A stretch of DNA of 64,000 bases from Sphingomonas naasensis (GCF_004792695.1 NZ_SRXU01000008.1:1-64000); one strand, 5' to 3'; positions 53,968 through 62,813 are shown, counted from the stretch's first letter. Numbers and translations are program-made. Notes: generated by a model from the letters alone, not told the origin.

Positions 53968-54432
53968 GTGCAAACGACACTCGACGCAACAACCTGGATG
54001 CAGCTTCTTGGCCTCGGCGCGATGATCGGCGCGCTGGGCCAGGCTATTCGCGCGATCGTCGGCCTCAAAAAGGTCAACGACGCGGTTAGCAATACCAGCA
54101 CCTCGGTATCGCAGGCGATCGACCCGAGCCGGATGGTGACCTCGCTAGTGATCGGCGCGATCGCGGGATCGCTGGCGAGCGTGAGCCTGATCACCGACAT
54201 CCACGCGATCGCATCGGCGCAGATCGTCGCGCTGCTCGGCGCCGGCTATTCGGGCGCGGATTTCATCGAAGGCTTTATGAGCCGGGTGAACGCCGCGCCG
54301 GGAACACCGGCCGGTCAGGAGGCGATCGGCGTGGCGACGCCCGCCGCCGCCACGCCCGCGCTGCCCGATCCCAACGCGGCGGCGGCAGCGCCCGCGGTGA
54401 CCGGCCCGACCTCCGACGACGCGGTGGGTTGA
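53968..54432 (+). CDS. Holin-like small membrane protein upstream of a GH25 lysozyme
   Basis: The 154-residue protein starts at GTG and has two hydrophobic helices (LLGLGAMIGALGQAIRAIVG and VTSLVIGAIAGSLASVSLI), a third weaker one (AQIVALLGAGYSGADFI), and a disordered Ala/Pro tail. Small size, paired helices and position three bases before a muralytic enzyme gene resemble phage holin/lysin modules. It might form a membrane path or anchor for the lysozyme. No holin family is firmly recognised and no phage genes surround it. Confidence 0.6.
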   Translation: MQTTLDATTWMQLLGLGAMIGALGQAIRAIVGLKKVNDAVSNTSTSVSQAIDPSRMVTSLVIGAIAGSLASVSLITDIHAIASAQIVALLGAGYSGADFIEGFMSRVNAAPGTPAGQEAIGVATPAAATPALPDPNAAAAAPAVTGPTSDDAVG

Positions 54433-54435
54433 GCC

Positions 54436-55404
54436 ATGCCGCAGCACCCGCAAATCCTGATCTCGGGTCAGGTCACCACCACCGCCAAGGTCAATCTGCG
54501 CCAGGGCGCCGCGACCACCGACGCGCCGGTGCTCCGCAAGCTGCTCGCCGGCACGACGATCAACGTCCAGGCGATCGTCGCGGGGCTCTCGGTCGACGGC
54601 AATCCTTTGTGGTACAAACTCGACGAGAATGCCTATGTCTGGGCGGGCGGCGTCGGGCCGCTGACGCCCTTCGCCGCCGGCACGGCACCGCTGCCGACAC
54701 CCCTGCCCACGCCGTTGCCGGCGCCGTTGCCGGCCCCCGCCCCCCCCCCCGCCGCACCGCGGACGCCGATCGCGACCTCGGCCGAGGCGCCGCGCATCCC
54801 GGTGGTGATCGACATCTATCACGCCAATGTCGTCAACAGCTTCGCCGAGGCGCGCGCCGCGGGCGTGCGCGGGATCATCCACAAGGCGACCACCGGCCAG
54901 ACCGGCAAGGACAAGGCCTATAGCGACCGCCGCGGCGTCGCCGAGGCCGCGGGGCTGCTCTGGGGCGCCTATCACTGGGGCACCAACGCGCCGGTCGCGG
55001 CGCAGGTCGACAATTTCCTGATGAAGGCGCAGCCCGACGAGAACACGCTCGTCGCGCTCGATTACGAGATCGACGCCAAGTTCCAGATGAGCTTCGATCA
55101 GGCGCGCGAGTTTCTCGAGCGGATCCACGAGAAGCTCGGGCGGCGCGCGGTGCTCTACAGCGGGCATCTGATCAAGGAGAAGCTCGGCGATCGCATCGAC
55201 CCCTTCTGGGGCGCGCACCGGCTGTGGCTCGCCGAATACAATCCCAGCGCGCACGTCCAGAAGAGCTGGCCGAGCTATTGGCTGTGGCAATATGCCGAGA
55301 AGAAATCGACCGTGCCGGGCATCCCCGGCAACACCGGCGGCGCGATCGACTATAATCATTTCAACGGCAGCGAGGACCAGCTCCGCGCCGAGTGGGCGAG
55401 CTGA
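54436..55404 (+). CDS. GH25 lysozyme with N-terminal SH3b domain
   Basis: The 322-residue protein has an SH3b-like cell-wall binding domain (residues about 8-72, TTTAKVNLRQGAATTDAPVLRKLLAGT), a Pro-rich linker (81-120), and a glycoside hydrolase 25 domain from about 121. The latter shows VVIDIYHANVV with the Asp126 start, GIIHKATTGQ, AYHWGTNAPV, ALDYEID with Asp209/Glu211, LYSGHLIKEKL and LWQYAEK, as in N,O-diacetylmuramidases. There is no signal peptide, so export may depend on the holin-like protein encoded before it. The linker contains an 11-base C run. Confidence 0.9.
   Translation: MPQHPQILISGQVTTTAKVNLRQGAATTDAPVLRKLLAGTTINVQAIVAGLSVDGNPLWYKLDENAYVWAGGVGPLTPFAAGTAPLPTPLPTPLPAPLPAPAPPPAAPRTPIATSAEAPRIPVVIDIYHANVVNSFAEARAAGVRGIIHKATTGQTGKDKAYSDRRGVAEAAGLLWGAYHWGTNAPVAAQVDNFLMKAQPDENTLVALDYEIDAKFQMSFDQAREFLERIHEKLGRRAVLYSGHLIKEKLGDRIDPFWGAHRLWLAEYNPSAHVQKSWPSYWLWQYAEKKSTVPGIPGNTGGAIDYNHFNGSEDQLRAEWAS
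54740..54750 (+). repeat. Homopolymer tract of 11 C in the lysozyme linker
   Basis: Eleven consecutive C residues encode part of the proline linker between the SH3b and GH25 domains. Slippage by one or two bases would shift the frame and remove the catalytic domain while leaving the binding domain. Confidence 0.8.
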
Positions 55405-55482
55405 GCCGCCATTCCGGCGCGGCATGACCGAAGCGCGCACGGGGGGTTACGCCGGGCGCGGACCTCGGGCTAGACAGGCGGC

Positions 55483-57135
55483 ATGACCGCGAAACGAACC
55501 GGGGGCCGGATCCTCGTCGACAATCTGGTCGCGCAAGGCTGCGACCGCATCTTCCACGTGCCGGGCGAGAGCTTCCTCGCCGTGCTCGACGCGCTGCACG
55601 ACACGCCCGAGATCGACCTCGTCACGTGCCGGCAGGAGGGCGGCGTCGGCTTCATGGCCTGCGCCGACGGGGCGATGACCGGGCGGCCGGGCGTCGCCTT
55701 CGTCACGCGCGGGCCGGGGGCGACCAACGCCTCGATCGGCGTCCATGTCGCGATGCAGGATTCGCAGCCGATGCTGCTGTTCATCGGCGATGTCGACCGC
55801 GGCATGCGCGACCGCGAAGGCTTTCAGGAGGTCGATTTCCCGGCGATGTTCGCCCCGCTCGCCAAATGGGCGACGCGGATCGAGGATGCGGCGCGGATCC
55901 CCGAATATGTCGCGCGGGCGTGGAATGTCGCGACCAGCGGCCGGCCGGGACCGGTGGTGATCGCGCTGCCCGAGGACATGCTGTGCGACGAGGTCGAGGC
56001 GCTCGACCGGCCGCCGCTGCCACGAATCGCGCAGGCGCCCGACCGCCGCGCGATGCAGGCGCTGGCCGAGATGGTCGGCGACGCCGAGCGCCCGATCGCG
56101 ATCGTCGGCGGCGCCGGCTGGACGCCCGCGGCGGGCGCGGCGTTCGCGACCTTCGCGGCGCGCGTCGGGCTGCCGGTGGCGAGCGCCTTTCGGCGGCAGG
56201 ACGCGCTTCCCCAGGAGTGCCCCGTGTTCGCGGGCAATCTCGGCTATGGCCCCAATCCGCGGCTGGTGGCGCGGATCAAGAACGCCGACCTGATCATCGC
56301 GGTCGGCGCGCGGCTCGGCGAGGCGACCACCGACGGCTATGCGCTGATCACCCCCGACCATCCGGGGCAGACGCTGGTCCATGTCCACCCCGACCCGAAC
56401 GAGCTCGAGCGCGTCTTCCGCACCGATCTGGCGATCTGCGCCGACATGCAGGGTTTCGCCAACGCGACCTCGCGGATCGACTGGACCGTCGCGCCGCGCT
56501 GCGCCGGCGCCGAAGCCCATGCCGAATGGCTCGACTGGTCGACCCCGGCACCGCGCGACGGCGTCGCGCTCGATCTCGGCCAATGCGTCGCGGCGATGCG
56601 CGAGGCGATGCCGGCGGATACGATCATCTGCAACGGCGCGGGCAATTTCTCGGCGTGGTGGCACCGCTATTGGCGCTACGGCCCCCAGCCCTCGCAGCTC
56701 GCACCGACCGCCGGCGCGATGGGCTATGGCGTCCCCGCGGCGATTGCGGCCAAGCTGCGCGCGCCGGAGCGGCAAGTGGTCGCGCTCGCCGGCGACGGCG
56801 ATTTCATGATGAACGGGCAGGAGCTGGCCACCGCCGTGCAGCACGGCGCCGACATCGTCGTGCTGATCATCGACAATGGCGCATACGGCACGATCCGCAT
56901 GCATCAGGAGCGCGAATATCCCGCGCGGCTATCGGGCACCAAGCTGCACAATCCGGATTTCGCCGCGCTCGGCCGGGCCTATGGCTGCTGGGCCGAGACG
57001 GTGGAGCGGACCGCGGACTTCGCCCCCGCATTGGCGCGTGCGCTGGCCGAGACCGGCGTGCGGCTGCTCCATCTCAGGACCGATGTCGAATTCATCACCC
57101 CGGGCACGACAATCAGCGCGATCCGCGACCGCTGA
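55483..57135 (+). CDS. ThDP-dependent enzyme, acetolactate synthase-like
   Basis: The 550-residue protein has the three-domain layout of ThDP decarboxylases/ligases. The activating glutamate lies in TCRQEGGVGFMACADG near residue 52, followed by GRPGVAFVTRGPGATNASIGVHVA, a central NAD/FAD-like domain (IAIVGGAGWTP), and the ThDP/Mg motif GDGDFMMNGQELATAV with IDNGAYG. It resembles acetolactate synthase large subunits, but there is no small subunit gene and no ilvC nearby, so a catabolic decarboxylase or ligase role is equally possible. Confidence 0.88.
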   Translation: MTAKRTGGRILVDNLVAQGCDRIFHVPGESFLAVLDALHDTPEIDLVTCRQEGGVGFMACADGAMTGRPGVAFVTRGPGATNASIGVHVAMQDSQPMLLFIGDVDRGMRDREGFQEVDFPAMFAPLAKWATRIEDAARIPEYVARAWNVATSGRPGPVVIALPEDMLCDEVEALDRPPLPRIAQAPDRRAMQALAEMVGDAERPIAIVGGAGWTPAAGAAFATFAARVGLPVASAFRRQDALPQECPVFAGNLGYGPNPRLVARIKNADLIIAVGARLGEATTDGYALITPDHPGQTLVHVHPDPNELERVFRTDLAICADMQGFANATSRIDWTVAPRCAGAEAHAEWLDWSTPAPRDGVALDLGQCVAAMREAMPADTIICNGAGNFSAWWHRYWRYGPQPSQLAPTAGAMGYGVPAAIAAKLRAPERQVVALAGDGDFMMNGQELATAVQHGADIVVLIIDNGAYGTIRMHQEREYPARLSGTKLHNPDFAALGRAYGCWAETVERTADFAPALARALAETGVRLLHLRTDVEFITPGTTISAIRDR

Positions 57136-57174
57136 CCCGCCTCGGACCTCTATAATGAGGGCGAGGAGAATGAC

Positions 57175-57414
57175 ATGGGTTGGAAGACGGCACACATCGG
57201 CAGGGAAGGCGATCAGCTCGCGATTTCCGGCGTGAAGGTGTGGCAGCAGCAATGGCGCTGGCTGGGCAGCAAGACGGTGAACCTGCCCAACCCGCTCGAG
57301 CCGGTGCAGATGCAATCCTATATGGTCTGCGAGATCGGCGGATCGCACCGCCCGGTGCGCTTCGCGGCGAGCAAGCTGCCGAGCGGCCTCTGGTCGTTCT
57401 ACGTCCCCGATTGA
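57175..57414 (+). CDS. Hypothetical 79-residue protein
   Basis: The gene starts at ATG 57175 after GAGGAGAA, with a TATAAT sequence 20 bp upstream. The product (MGWKTAHIGREGDQLAISGV, then WQQQWRWLGSKTVNLP and FAASKLPSGLWSFYVPD) is Trp- and Gln-rich, has no signal peptide, and reads as a small beta-strand protein. No family known to me. Confidence 0.65.
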   Translation: MGWKTAHIGREGDQLAISGVKVWQQQWRWLGSKTVNLPNPLEPVQMQSYMVCEIGGSHRPVRFAASKLPSGLWSFYVPD

Positions 57415-57439
57415 TGCGAAACGGGCCCGATTGACGCGA

Positions 57440-57471
57440 AACGGGGCGGCCTCGCGTGAGACCGCCCCGTT
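57440..57471. terminator. Bidirectional hairpin between convergent genes
   Basis: A 10-bp AACGGGGCGG/CCGCCCCGTT stem is extended by inner CTC/GAG pairs. It sits between the 79-residue gene and csbD, which converge, and probably terminates both. Confidence 0.7.
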
Positions 57472-57495
57472 CCTCCTCTAGCGATCCGGGCGACG

Positions 57496-57666
57496 TCAGA
57501 TATCGTCGCCGAGCGCGCCCTTGACCTTGCCGGCGAACTGCTGGCCCTTGCCCTTGAGCTCCTGCGCGGCACCCTCGTCGCGGGTGTCCGGGTTGTCGCT
57601 CTCCTGCTTGATCTTGCCTGCCGCCTCGTTGAGGTTGCCCTTGATCTTGTCGACGAGTTCACCCAT
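57496..57666 (-). CDS. CsbD family stress protein
   Basis: The 56-residue protein is short, charged and helical (MGELVDKIKGNLNEAAGKIK, then DEGAAQELKGKGQQFAGKVKGALGDDI), the CsbD family pattern of GK-A repeats. CsbD proteins are strongly induced by general stress in many bacteria, but their action is unknown. An excellent EcfG-type promoter is found 64-88 bp upstream. The gene is divergent from a methyltransferase. Confidence 0.92.
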   Translation of the reverse strand: MGELVDKIKGNLNEAAGKIKQESDNPDTRDEGAAQELKGKGQQFAGKVKGALGDDI

Positions 57667-57729
57667 GATTTCAAACTCCTGGCCGCGAACCGGCGCGTAG
57701 TTGCGCCCTGTACTAGCGTGCATCCCAAC

Positions 57730-57754
57730 AACGGTTCGCAGCCGGCGGGGTTCC
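57730..57754 (-). promoter_or_regulatory. EcfG-type stress promoter of csbD
   Basis: On the minus strand GGAAC (57754-57750), 16 bp, then CGTT (57733-57730) followed by G. This is an exact match to the GGAAC-N16-CGTT consensus of the alphaproteobacterial general stress sigma factor. Confidence 0.75.
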
Positions 57755-57758
57755 TGCA

Positions 57759-58355
57759 ATGCCCGACCGGATTGCCGAGCATTATGAGCGCAATGCCCAC
57801 GCGTTCGACGAAGCGCGCCGCCAGAATTTCGTCGAGAAGGGCTGGCTCGATCGCTTTCTGCTCGGCGTGCCCAAAGGCGGCAATGTCCTCGATCTCGGCT
57901 GCGGCGCGGGCGAGCCGATCGCGCGCTATCTGATCGACCGCGAGCGCCAGCTGACCGGCGTTGACGTCTCCGAGCGGATGATCGCGCTTGCGCGCACCCG
58001 CTTCGCCCGCCACCACTGGATCCGCGCCGATATGCGTAGTCTGGAACTCGAGACGCGCTTCCACGGCGTGATCGCATGGGACAGCCTGTTCCATCTGCGC
58101 CCCGAGGAGCAGGCCGCGCTGCTGATCAAGGCCGCCGACTGGCTCGAGCCCGGCGGCGCCCTGCTGTTCAACAGCGGCTCGGCGCTTGACGAGAGCATCG
58201 GCTGCCAGTTCGGCGAGGAACTCTATCATGCCAGCCTCGCCCCGGCGGACTATCGTGCGCTGTTCGCCGAGCACGGGCTGATCGAAATGGCGTTCGCGCC
58301 GCACGACGAGGCGGCCGGCGGACGGGCGATCTGGCTGGCGCGCAAGCGCGGTTGA
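57759..58355 (+). CDS. SAM-dependent class I methyltransferase
   Basis: The 198-residue protein has the Rossmann-type motif I VLDLGCGAGEP near 44-54, motif II GVDVSERMIALAR, a motif IV-like VIAWDSLFHL and motif VI LEPGGALLFNSG. It is a small soluble methyltransferase of unknown substrate. It starts 5 bp from the -35 box of the divergent csbD promoter, so its own promoter must overlap that region. Confidence 0.88.
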   Translation: MPDRIAEHYERNAHAFDEARRQNFVEKGWLDRFLLGVPKGGNVLDLGCGAGEPIARYLIDRERQLTGVDVSERMIALARTRFARHHWIRADMRSLELETRFHGVIAWDSLFHLRPEEQAALLIKAADWLEPGGALLFNSGSALDESIGCQFGEELYHASLAPADYRALFAEHGLIEMAFAPHDEAAGGRAIWLARKRG

Positions 58356-58361
58356 GCGCGC

Positions 58362-59138
58362 TCAGCCCTTGGTGACGCCCGCGAGAAACGCCATCACGGC
58401 CTTCCACGCCGGTTCGGCGCCTTCGGGGTTCCTGGCGCGGAGCAAAGTCGAGGACCCATGGACACCGCCAAGCTTGGGCACGAATTGCTGCTTGTCCGAA
58501 GACGGCACCGCATCGAGGATCGCGCGGGCCGCATCGATCTCATGGCCGTCCTGCGCCGAAGTGACGAACACCGGCGCCTTCACCTTCGCCGCCGCTTTCG
58601 CCACCAGCGTCTTGTCGTCGAAATATTCGCCGGGCGAGAAGGCCATCACTGCGCGCACCGCATCAGGGTGATCGGCGGCGACGAGGAAGGCGAGCGACGC
58701 CGAATAGCTGCTGCCCCACAGGACGACCGGCAATTTCTTGTCCTTTGCCCAGGCGAGCGCCGCTTCGAGGTCCGGCCGCGCCTCGAGATAACCCGTCGCA
58801 TGGCCGAGCGCCTGCACCGTCGCATTGGCGCCGAACATCGCCCCGCCGGCGCGCTGATCGATCCGCAGCGACGAATAGCCCGCCTGTGCGAGCCGCGGCG
58901 CGATCAGGGCATATTCGTCCTTGCCCGACTCGGCCTGATGGAACAGCAGGATCAGCGCCTTAGGGTTGGTCGCTCTAGTATAGACGCCGGTGACCTTGAC
59001 CCCGTCGGCCGCGGTAAGCGTCGCGGGTTCGGCGGAGATCGGCCCGGCATTGACCGGCGCCGAAGCCTGAGGCGACGGATTGCATCCGGCGACCGCAAAC
59101 GCCGCCATCAATGCGGCTATACGATTAGCGGCCCGCAT
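58362..59138 (-). CDS. Alpha/beta hydrolase lipoprotein (dienelactone hydrolase-like)
   Basis: The 258-residue protein has a lipobox AVAGC with Cys19 and an alpha/beta hydrolase fold: LILLFHQAESGKDEYALIAPRLA, the nucleophile elbow GSSYSAS near 142-148, and a catalytic-histidine region GGVHGSSTLL near 221-230. It is likely an outer or inner membrane-anchored esterase. Its start overlaps the end of a 42-residue lipoprotein gene by 14 bp, and both follow thiSG. Confidence 0.85.
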   Translation of the reverse strand: MRAANRIAALMAAFAVAGCNPSPQASAPVNAGPISAEPATLTAADGVKVTGVYTRATNPKALILLFHQAESGKDEYALIAPRLAQAGYSSLRIDQRAGGAMFGANATVQALGHATGYLEARPDLEAALAWAKDKKLPVVLWGSSYSASLAFLVAADHPDAVRAVMAFSPGEYFDDKTLVAKAAAKVKAPVFVTSAQDGHEIDAARAILDAVPSSDKQQFVPKLGGVHGSSTLLRARNPEGAEPAWKAVMAFLAGVTKG

Positions 59139-59253
59139 CGGTTTCGGCCGTGTTGTTGACGTGCTCGGGCACCGTGGTCGAATTTTCGAACACGACCTTC
59201 GGTCCGCCGCAACCGGTCAGCGTCAGGGCCGCCAGAACCAGCAACCGGCGCAT
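59125..59253 (-). CDS. 42-residue lipoprotein
   Basis: A tiny frame begins one base after the thiSG stop codon. It encodes MRRLLVLAALTLTGCGGPKV, with a lipobox LTGC (Cys15), then VFENSTTVPEHVNNTAETDAGR. The mature peptide would be only 28 residues. The position, tightly fitted between thiSG and the hydrolase and overlapping the latter by 14 bp, supports a real, translationally linked gene. Function unknown. Confidence 0.6.
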   Translation of the reverse strand: MRRLLVLAALTLTGCGGPKVVFENSTTVPEHVNNTAETDAGR

Positions 59254-60261
59254 TCAGATCAGCCCCGCCAGCGGGCTCGACGGATCGGCATAGCGGCGCT
59301 TGCCCATGCGCCCGGCGCGATAGGAGAGCCTGCCCGCCTCGACCGCCGCCTTCATCGCCGCGGCCATCAGGATCGGATCCTTCGCCTCGGCGATCGCCGT
59401 GTTCATCAGCACGCCGTCGCAGCCCAGCTCCATCGCCACCGCCGCATCGGAGGCCGAGCCGACTCCGGCATCGACCAGCACCGGCACGCTGGCGCCCTCG
59501 ACGATCAGCCGGATCGTCACCTGGTTCTGGATGCCGAGCCCAGAGCCGATCGGCGCGCCGAGCGGCATGATCGCCACCGCGCCGACATCCTCGAGCCGCT
59601 TCGCCGCGATCGGATCGTCGACGCAATAGACCATCGGCTTGAAGCCCTCTTTGGCGAGGACCTCGGTCGCCCGCAGCGTCTCGACCATGTCGGGATACAG
59701 CGTCCGCGCCTCGCCGAGCACCTCGAGCTTGACCAGCTCCCAGCCCCCCGCCTCGCGCGCCAGCCGCAAGGTGCGGATCGCCGACTCGGCATCGAAGCAA
59801 CCCGCGGTGTTGGGCAGATACGTGATCTTCTTCGGATCGATATAGTCGGTGAGCATCGGCGCGTTCGGATCGGACACGTTCACCCGGCGCACCGCGACGG
59901 TGACGATCTCGGCGCCCGACGCCTCGACCGCGGCGGCGTTCTGCGCGAAATCCTTGTACTTGCCGGTGCCGACGATGAGGCGCGAGCGGAAGGTCTTGCC
60001 GGCGACGCTCCAGCTGTCGTCGCCGAGCGGCCGGGCATGATCGCCGCCGCCGACGAAATGGACGATCTCGAGCTCGTCGCCATCGTCGACGATCACCTGC
60101 CCGAGCGTCGAGCGCGGCACCACTTCGAGGTTGCGCTCGACCGCGATCTTCTCGGGCACGAGGCCGAGCTCCCCGGCGAGCTGGAGCAGCGTGAGCCCCG
60201 CGGTGATCCGCTTGTGCTCGCCATTGACAATTATGCTGACCGTTCCGTCCGTGTGCGCCAT
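59254..60261 (-). CDS. thiG: Bifunctional sulfur carrier ThiS / thiazole synthase ThiG fusion
   Basis: The 335-residue protein joins two thiamine-synthesis activities. Residues 1-67 are a ThiS ubiquitin-like fold ([21 protein letters not shown]...) that ends in VHFVGGG, the Gly-Gly normally found at the free C-terminus. From about residue 75 it is Thi[19 protein letters not shown], the lysine in [11 protein letters not shown] that forms the imine with deoxyxylulose phosphate, and [15 protein letters not shown]. Fused ThiS-ThiG proteins are known in alphaproteobacteria. The start is ATG 60261; a longer reading to 60363 lacks support. Confidence 0.94.
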   Translation of the reverse strand: MAHTDGTVSIIVNGEHKRITAGLTLLQLAGELGLVPEKIAVERNLEVVPRSTLGQVIVDDGDELEIVHFVGGGDHARPLGDDSWSVAGKTFRSRLIVGTGKYKDFAQNAAAVEASGAEIVTVAVRRVNVSDPNAPMLTDYIDPKKITYLPNTAGCFDAESAIRTLRLAREAGGWELVKLEVLGEARTLYPDMVETLRATEVLAKEGFKPMVYCVDDPIAAKRLEDVGAVAIMPLGAPIGSGLGIQNQVTIRLIVEGASVPVLVDAGVGSASDAAVAMELGCDGVLMNTAIAEAKDPILMAAAMKAAVEAGRLSYRAGRMGKRRYADPSSPLAGLI

Positions 60262-60395
60262 CAAATTCTCCGTCGCGGCCCATTTAGGCGCCGCGGCGGC
60301 GATGTCCAACGTTGGTGTGGCCATCGCCGTTTTGCGCTCGGCGCCCCGACCCGCTATGGCCATGCCGCCAGCGTAACTATCATCGGACCCGAGTC

Positions 60396-60830
60396 TTGAC
60401 CGATACGATCTTCGTCCTCAACGGCCCCAACCTCAACCTGCTGGGGCTGCGCGAGCCGGAGATCTATGGCTCGGACACGCTCGACGATATCGCCGGGCAG
60501 CTCGAGGATCGCGCGCAGGCGCTCGACCTCGCAATCGACATGCGCCAATCGAACCATGAGGGGCATCTGATCGACTGGCTGCACGAGGCGCAGGCCCGGG
60601 GCGCGAAAGCCGTGATCCTCAATCCGGGCGGGTACACGCACACCTCGATCGCGTTGCACGATGCCGTGAAGAGCATCACGACGCCGGTGATCGAGGTCCA
60701 CCTTTCCAACCCGCATGCGCGCGAGGAATTCCGGCATCGTTCCTATGTCGGTCGCGCCGCACGCGGAACCATCGCGGGCTTCGGAGCGCTGTCGTACATG
60801 CTTGCGCTTGAAGCCGCGGCGCGACTCTGA
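60396..60830 (+). CDS. aroQ: Type II 3-dehydroquinate dehydratase
   Basis: AroQ is the third step of the shikimate pathway. The 144-residue protein starts at TTG and has the family blocks [72 protein letters not shown] with the catalytic residues, and AAKG-like [13 protein letters not shown]. Type II enzymes form dodecamers. It sits upstream of accB-accC, a common proteobacterial arrangement. Confidence 0.95.
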   Translation: MTDTIFVLNGPNLNLLGLREPEIYGSDTLDDIAGQLEDRAQALDLAIDMRQSNHEGHLIDWLHEAQARGAKAVILNPGGYTHTSIALHDAVKSITTPVIEVHLSNPHAREEFRHRSYVGRAARGTIAGFGALSYMLALEAAARL

Positions 60831-60865
60831 CATGAGCCCGCGCTTTCATCGGATAAAGGGTCGCA

Positions 60866-61342
60866 ATGGCCGAAGATAAGAAACAAGGGGCAATGCACGT
60901 GGACATCGAGCTGGTGCGCCAGCTCGCCGCAGTGCTCGACGATACCCAGCTCACCGAGATCGAGGTCGAGGACGGCGAACGCCGCGTGCGCGTCGCGCGC
61001 ACCGTCACCGCCGCGCCCGCCGTGCAATATGCGGCCCCTGCCGCAGCCGCCGCGGCGGCCCCCGTCGCCGCGCCTGCCGCCGCCGAAGCCGGCGCGCCCG
61101 CGATCGCCGCGAACGCCGTCAAATCGCCGATGGTCGGCACCGCCTATCTCAAGCCCAATCCCGAGGCGAAGGTGTTCGTCGCGGTCGGCGACAAGGTCGC
61201 CGCGGGCGACACGCTGCTGATCATCGAGGCGATGAAGGTGATGAACCCGATCCAGGCGCCCGCCGCCGGAACGGTCAAGGCGGTGCTCGTCGAGAACGGC
61301 CAGCCGGTGGAGTTCGATCAGCCGCTCGTGGTCGTCGAGTAA
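60866..61342 (+). CDS. accB: Biotin carboxyl carrier protein of acetyl-CoA carboxylase
   Basis: AccB carries biotin between the carboxylase and transferase of acetyl-CoA carboxylase. The 158-residue protein has an N-terminal association segment ([27 protein letters not shown]), an Ala/Pro linker, and the biotinyl domain with the lysine in [11 protein letters not shown]. It is followed by accC with a strong hairpin between. Confidence 0.96.
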   Translation: MAEDKKQGAMHVDIELVRQLAAVLDDTQLTEIEVEDGERRVRVARTVTAAPAVQYAAPAAAAAAAPVAAPAAAEAGAPAIAANAVKSPMVGTAYLKPNPEAKVFVAVGDKVAAGDTLLIIEAMKVMNPIQAPAAGTVKAVLVENGQPVEFDQPLVVVE

Positions 61343-61361
61343 GCACTTTTGATTTGGAGCC

Positions 61362-61437
61362 GCACCAGCCCGCTCCCCCACCCGGCCACCCACAGGATAT
61401 CGGCGCTGGGTGGCCGGATGGGGGAGTGGGCTGGTGC
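61362..61437. repeat. Long inverted repeat between accB and accC
   Basis: Arms of 31 bp (61362-61392 and 61407-61437) are reverse complements with two mismatches and a 14-base loop. It fills the 112-bp gap between the two genes. As RNA it would be extremely stable, so it may terminate part of the transcription, or block decay, and so set the AccB:AccC ratio. Confidence 0.8.
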
Positions 61438-61454
61438 CGCCTAGGAAAACAGAC

Positions 61455-62813
61455 ATGCCCGAGATCAAGAAGCTGCTGATCGCCAATCGCGGCGAGATCG
61501 CGCTCCGCATCCACCGTGCCTGCCACGAGATGGGGATCAAGACCGTCGCGGTGCATTCCACCGCCGACGCCGACGCGATGCATGTGCGGCTCGCCGACGA
61601 GGCGATCTGCATCGGGCCGCCCGCCGCGGCGGAGAGCTATCTAAACATCCCCCGGATCATCTCGGCTGCCGAGATCTCGGGCGCCGACGCGATCCATCCG
61701 GGCTATGGCTTCCTTTCGGAGAACGCCCAGTTCGCCGAGATCGTCGAGGCGCACGGGCTGCTCTTCGTCGGGCCCAAGCCCGAGCATATCCGCACGATGG
61801 GCGACAAGATCGAGGCGAAGCGCACCGCGGGCGCGCTCGGCCTGCCGCTCGTCCCCGGCTCGGACGGCGCGATCAGCGATATCGACGAAGCCAAGCGCAT
61901 CGCCGAGAAGGCCGGCTATCCGGTGATCATCAAGGCTGCATCGGGCGGCGGCGGGCGCGGCATGAAGGTCGTGCACAACCCGGCCGATCTCGAAGCGCAG
62001 ATGCTGCAGGCGGGCAGCGAGGCCAAGGCTGCGTTCGGCGACGCCACCGTCTATCTCGAAAAATATCTCGGCAATCCGCGCCACATCGAATTCCAGGTGT
62101 TCGGCGACGGCGAGGGCAATGCGATCCATCTCGGCGAGCGCGACTGCTCGCTCCAGCGCCGCCACCAGAAAGTGCTCGAGGAAGCGCTCTCGCCGGTGAT
62201 CACGCCCGAGGAGCGCGCACGGATGGGCGGCATCGTCGCCAAGGCGATGGCCGATATGGGCTATCGCGGCGCCGGCACGATCGAGTTCCTGTGGGAAGAC
62301 GGCGAATTCTACTTCATCGAGATGAACACCCGGCTGCAGGTCGAGCATCCGGTGACCGAGATGATCACCGGGCTCGATCTCGTCCGCGAGCAGATCCGGG
62401 TCGCAGAGGGCCATGGCCTGTCGGTGAAGCAGGACGACATCGAGTTTCGCGGCCACGCGATCGAATGCCGGATCAACGCCGAAGACCCGCGGACCTTCGC
62501 GCCCTCGCCGGGCAAGATCGTGCATTTCCACGCCCCGGGCGGGATGCACGTCCGCGTCGATAGCGGCATCTATTCGGGCTACAAGATCCCGCCTTACTAT
62601 GACTCGATGATCGCCAAGCTGATCGTCTATGGCCGCACCCGGCAGGGCTGCATCATGCGGCTGCGGCGCGCACTCGAGGAGTTCGTGATCGAAGGCGTCA
62701 AGACGACGATCCCGCTGCACCAGGCGCTGCTCGACGACCCCGAGTTCCAGAAGGGCGACTATACGATCAAGTGGCTGGAAGAATGGCTGGCGAAGCAGGA
62801 CGCAGCGGGCTGA
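61455..62813 (+). CDS. accC: Biotin carboxylase subunit of acetyl-CoA carboxylase
   Basis: AccC carboxylates biotin on AccB with ATP and bicarbonate, the first step of fatty acid synthesis. The 452-residue ATP-grasp protein has [19 protein letters not shown], the glycine-rich ATP loop [46 protein letters not shown], the [17 protein letters not shown] metal site and the ECRINAEDP block. The start is ATG 61455. Its stop overlaps the next start (TGATG). Confidence 0.98.
   Translation: MPEIKKLLIANRGEIALRIHRACHEMGIKTVAVHSTADADAMHVRLADEAICIGPPAAAESYLNIPRIISAAEISGADAIHPGYGFLSENAQFAEIVEAHGLLFVGPKPEHIRTMGDKIEAKRTAGALGLPLVPGSDGAISDIDEAKRIAEKAGYPVIIKAASGGGGRGMKVVHNPADLEAQMLQAGSEAKAAFGDATVYLEKYLGNPRHIEFQVFGDGEGNAIHLGERDCSLQRRHQKVLEEALSPVITPEERARMGGIVAKAMADMGYRGAGTIEFLWEDGEFYFIEMNTRLQVEHPVTEMITGLDLVREQIRVAEGHGLSVKQDDIEFRGHAIECRINAEDPRTFAPSPGKIVHFHAPGGMHVRVDSGIYSGYKIPPYYDSMIAKLIVYGRTRQGCIMRLRRALEEFVIEGVKTTIPLHQALLDDPEFQKGDYTIKWLEEWLAKQDAAG

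Noticed and set aside
60262-60395. TPP riboswitch upstream of thiSG
   Set aside because: The 134-bp gap before the thiSG start does not show the conserved thi-box elements, as far as I can see by eye.
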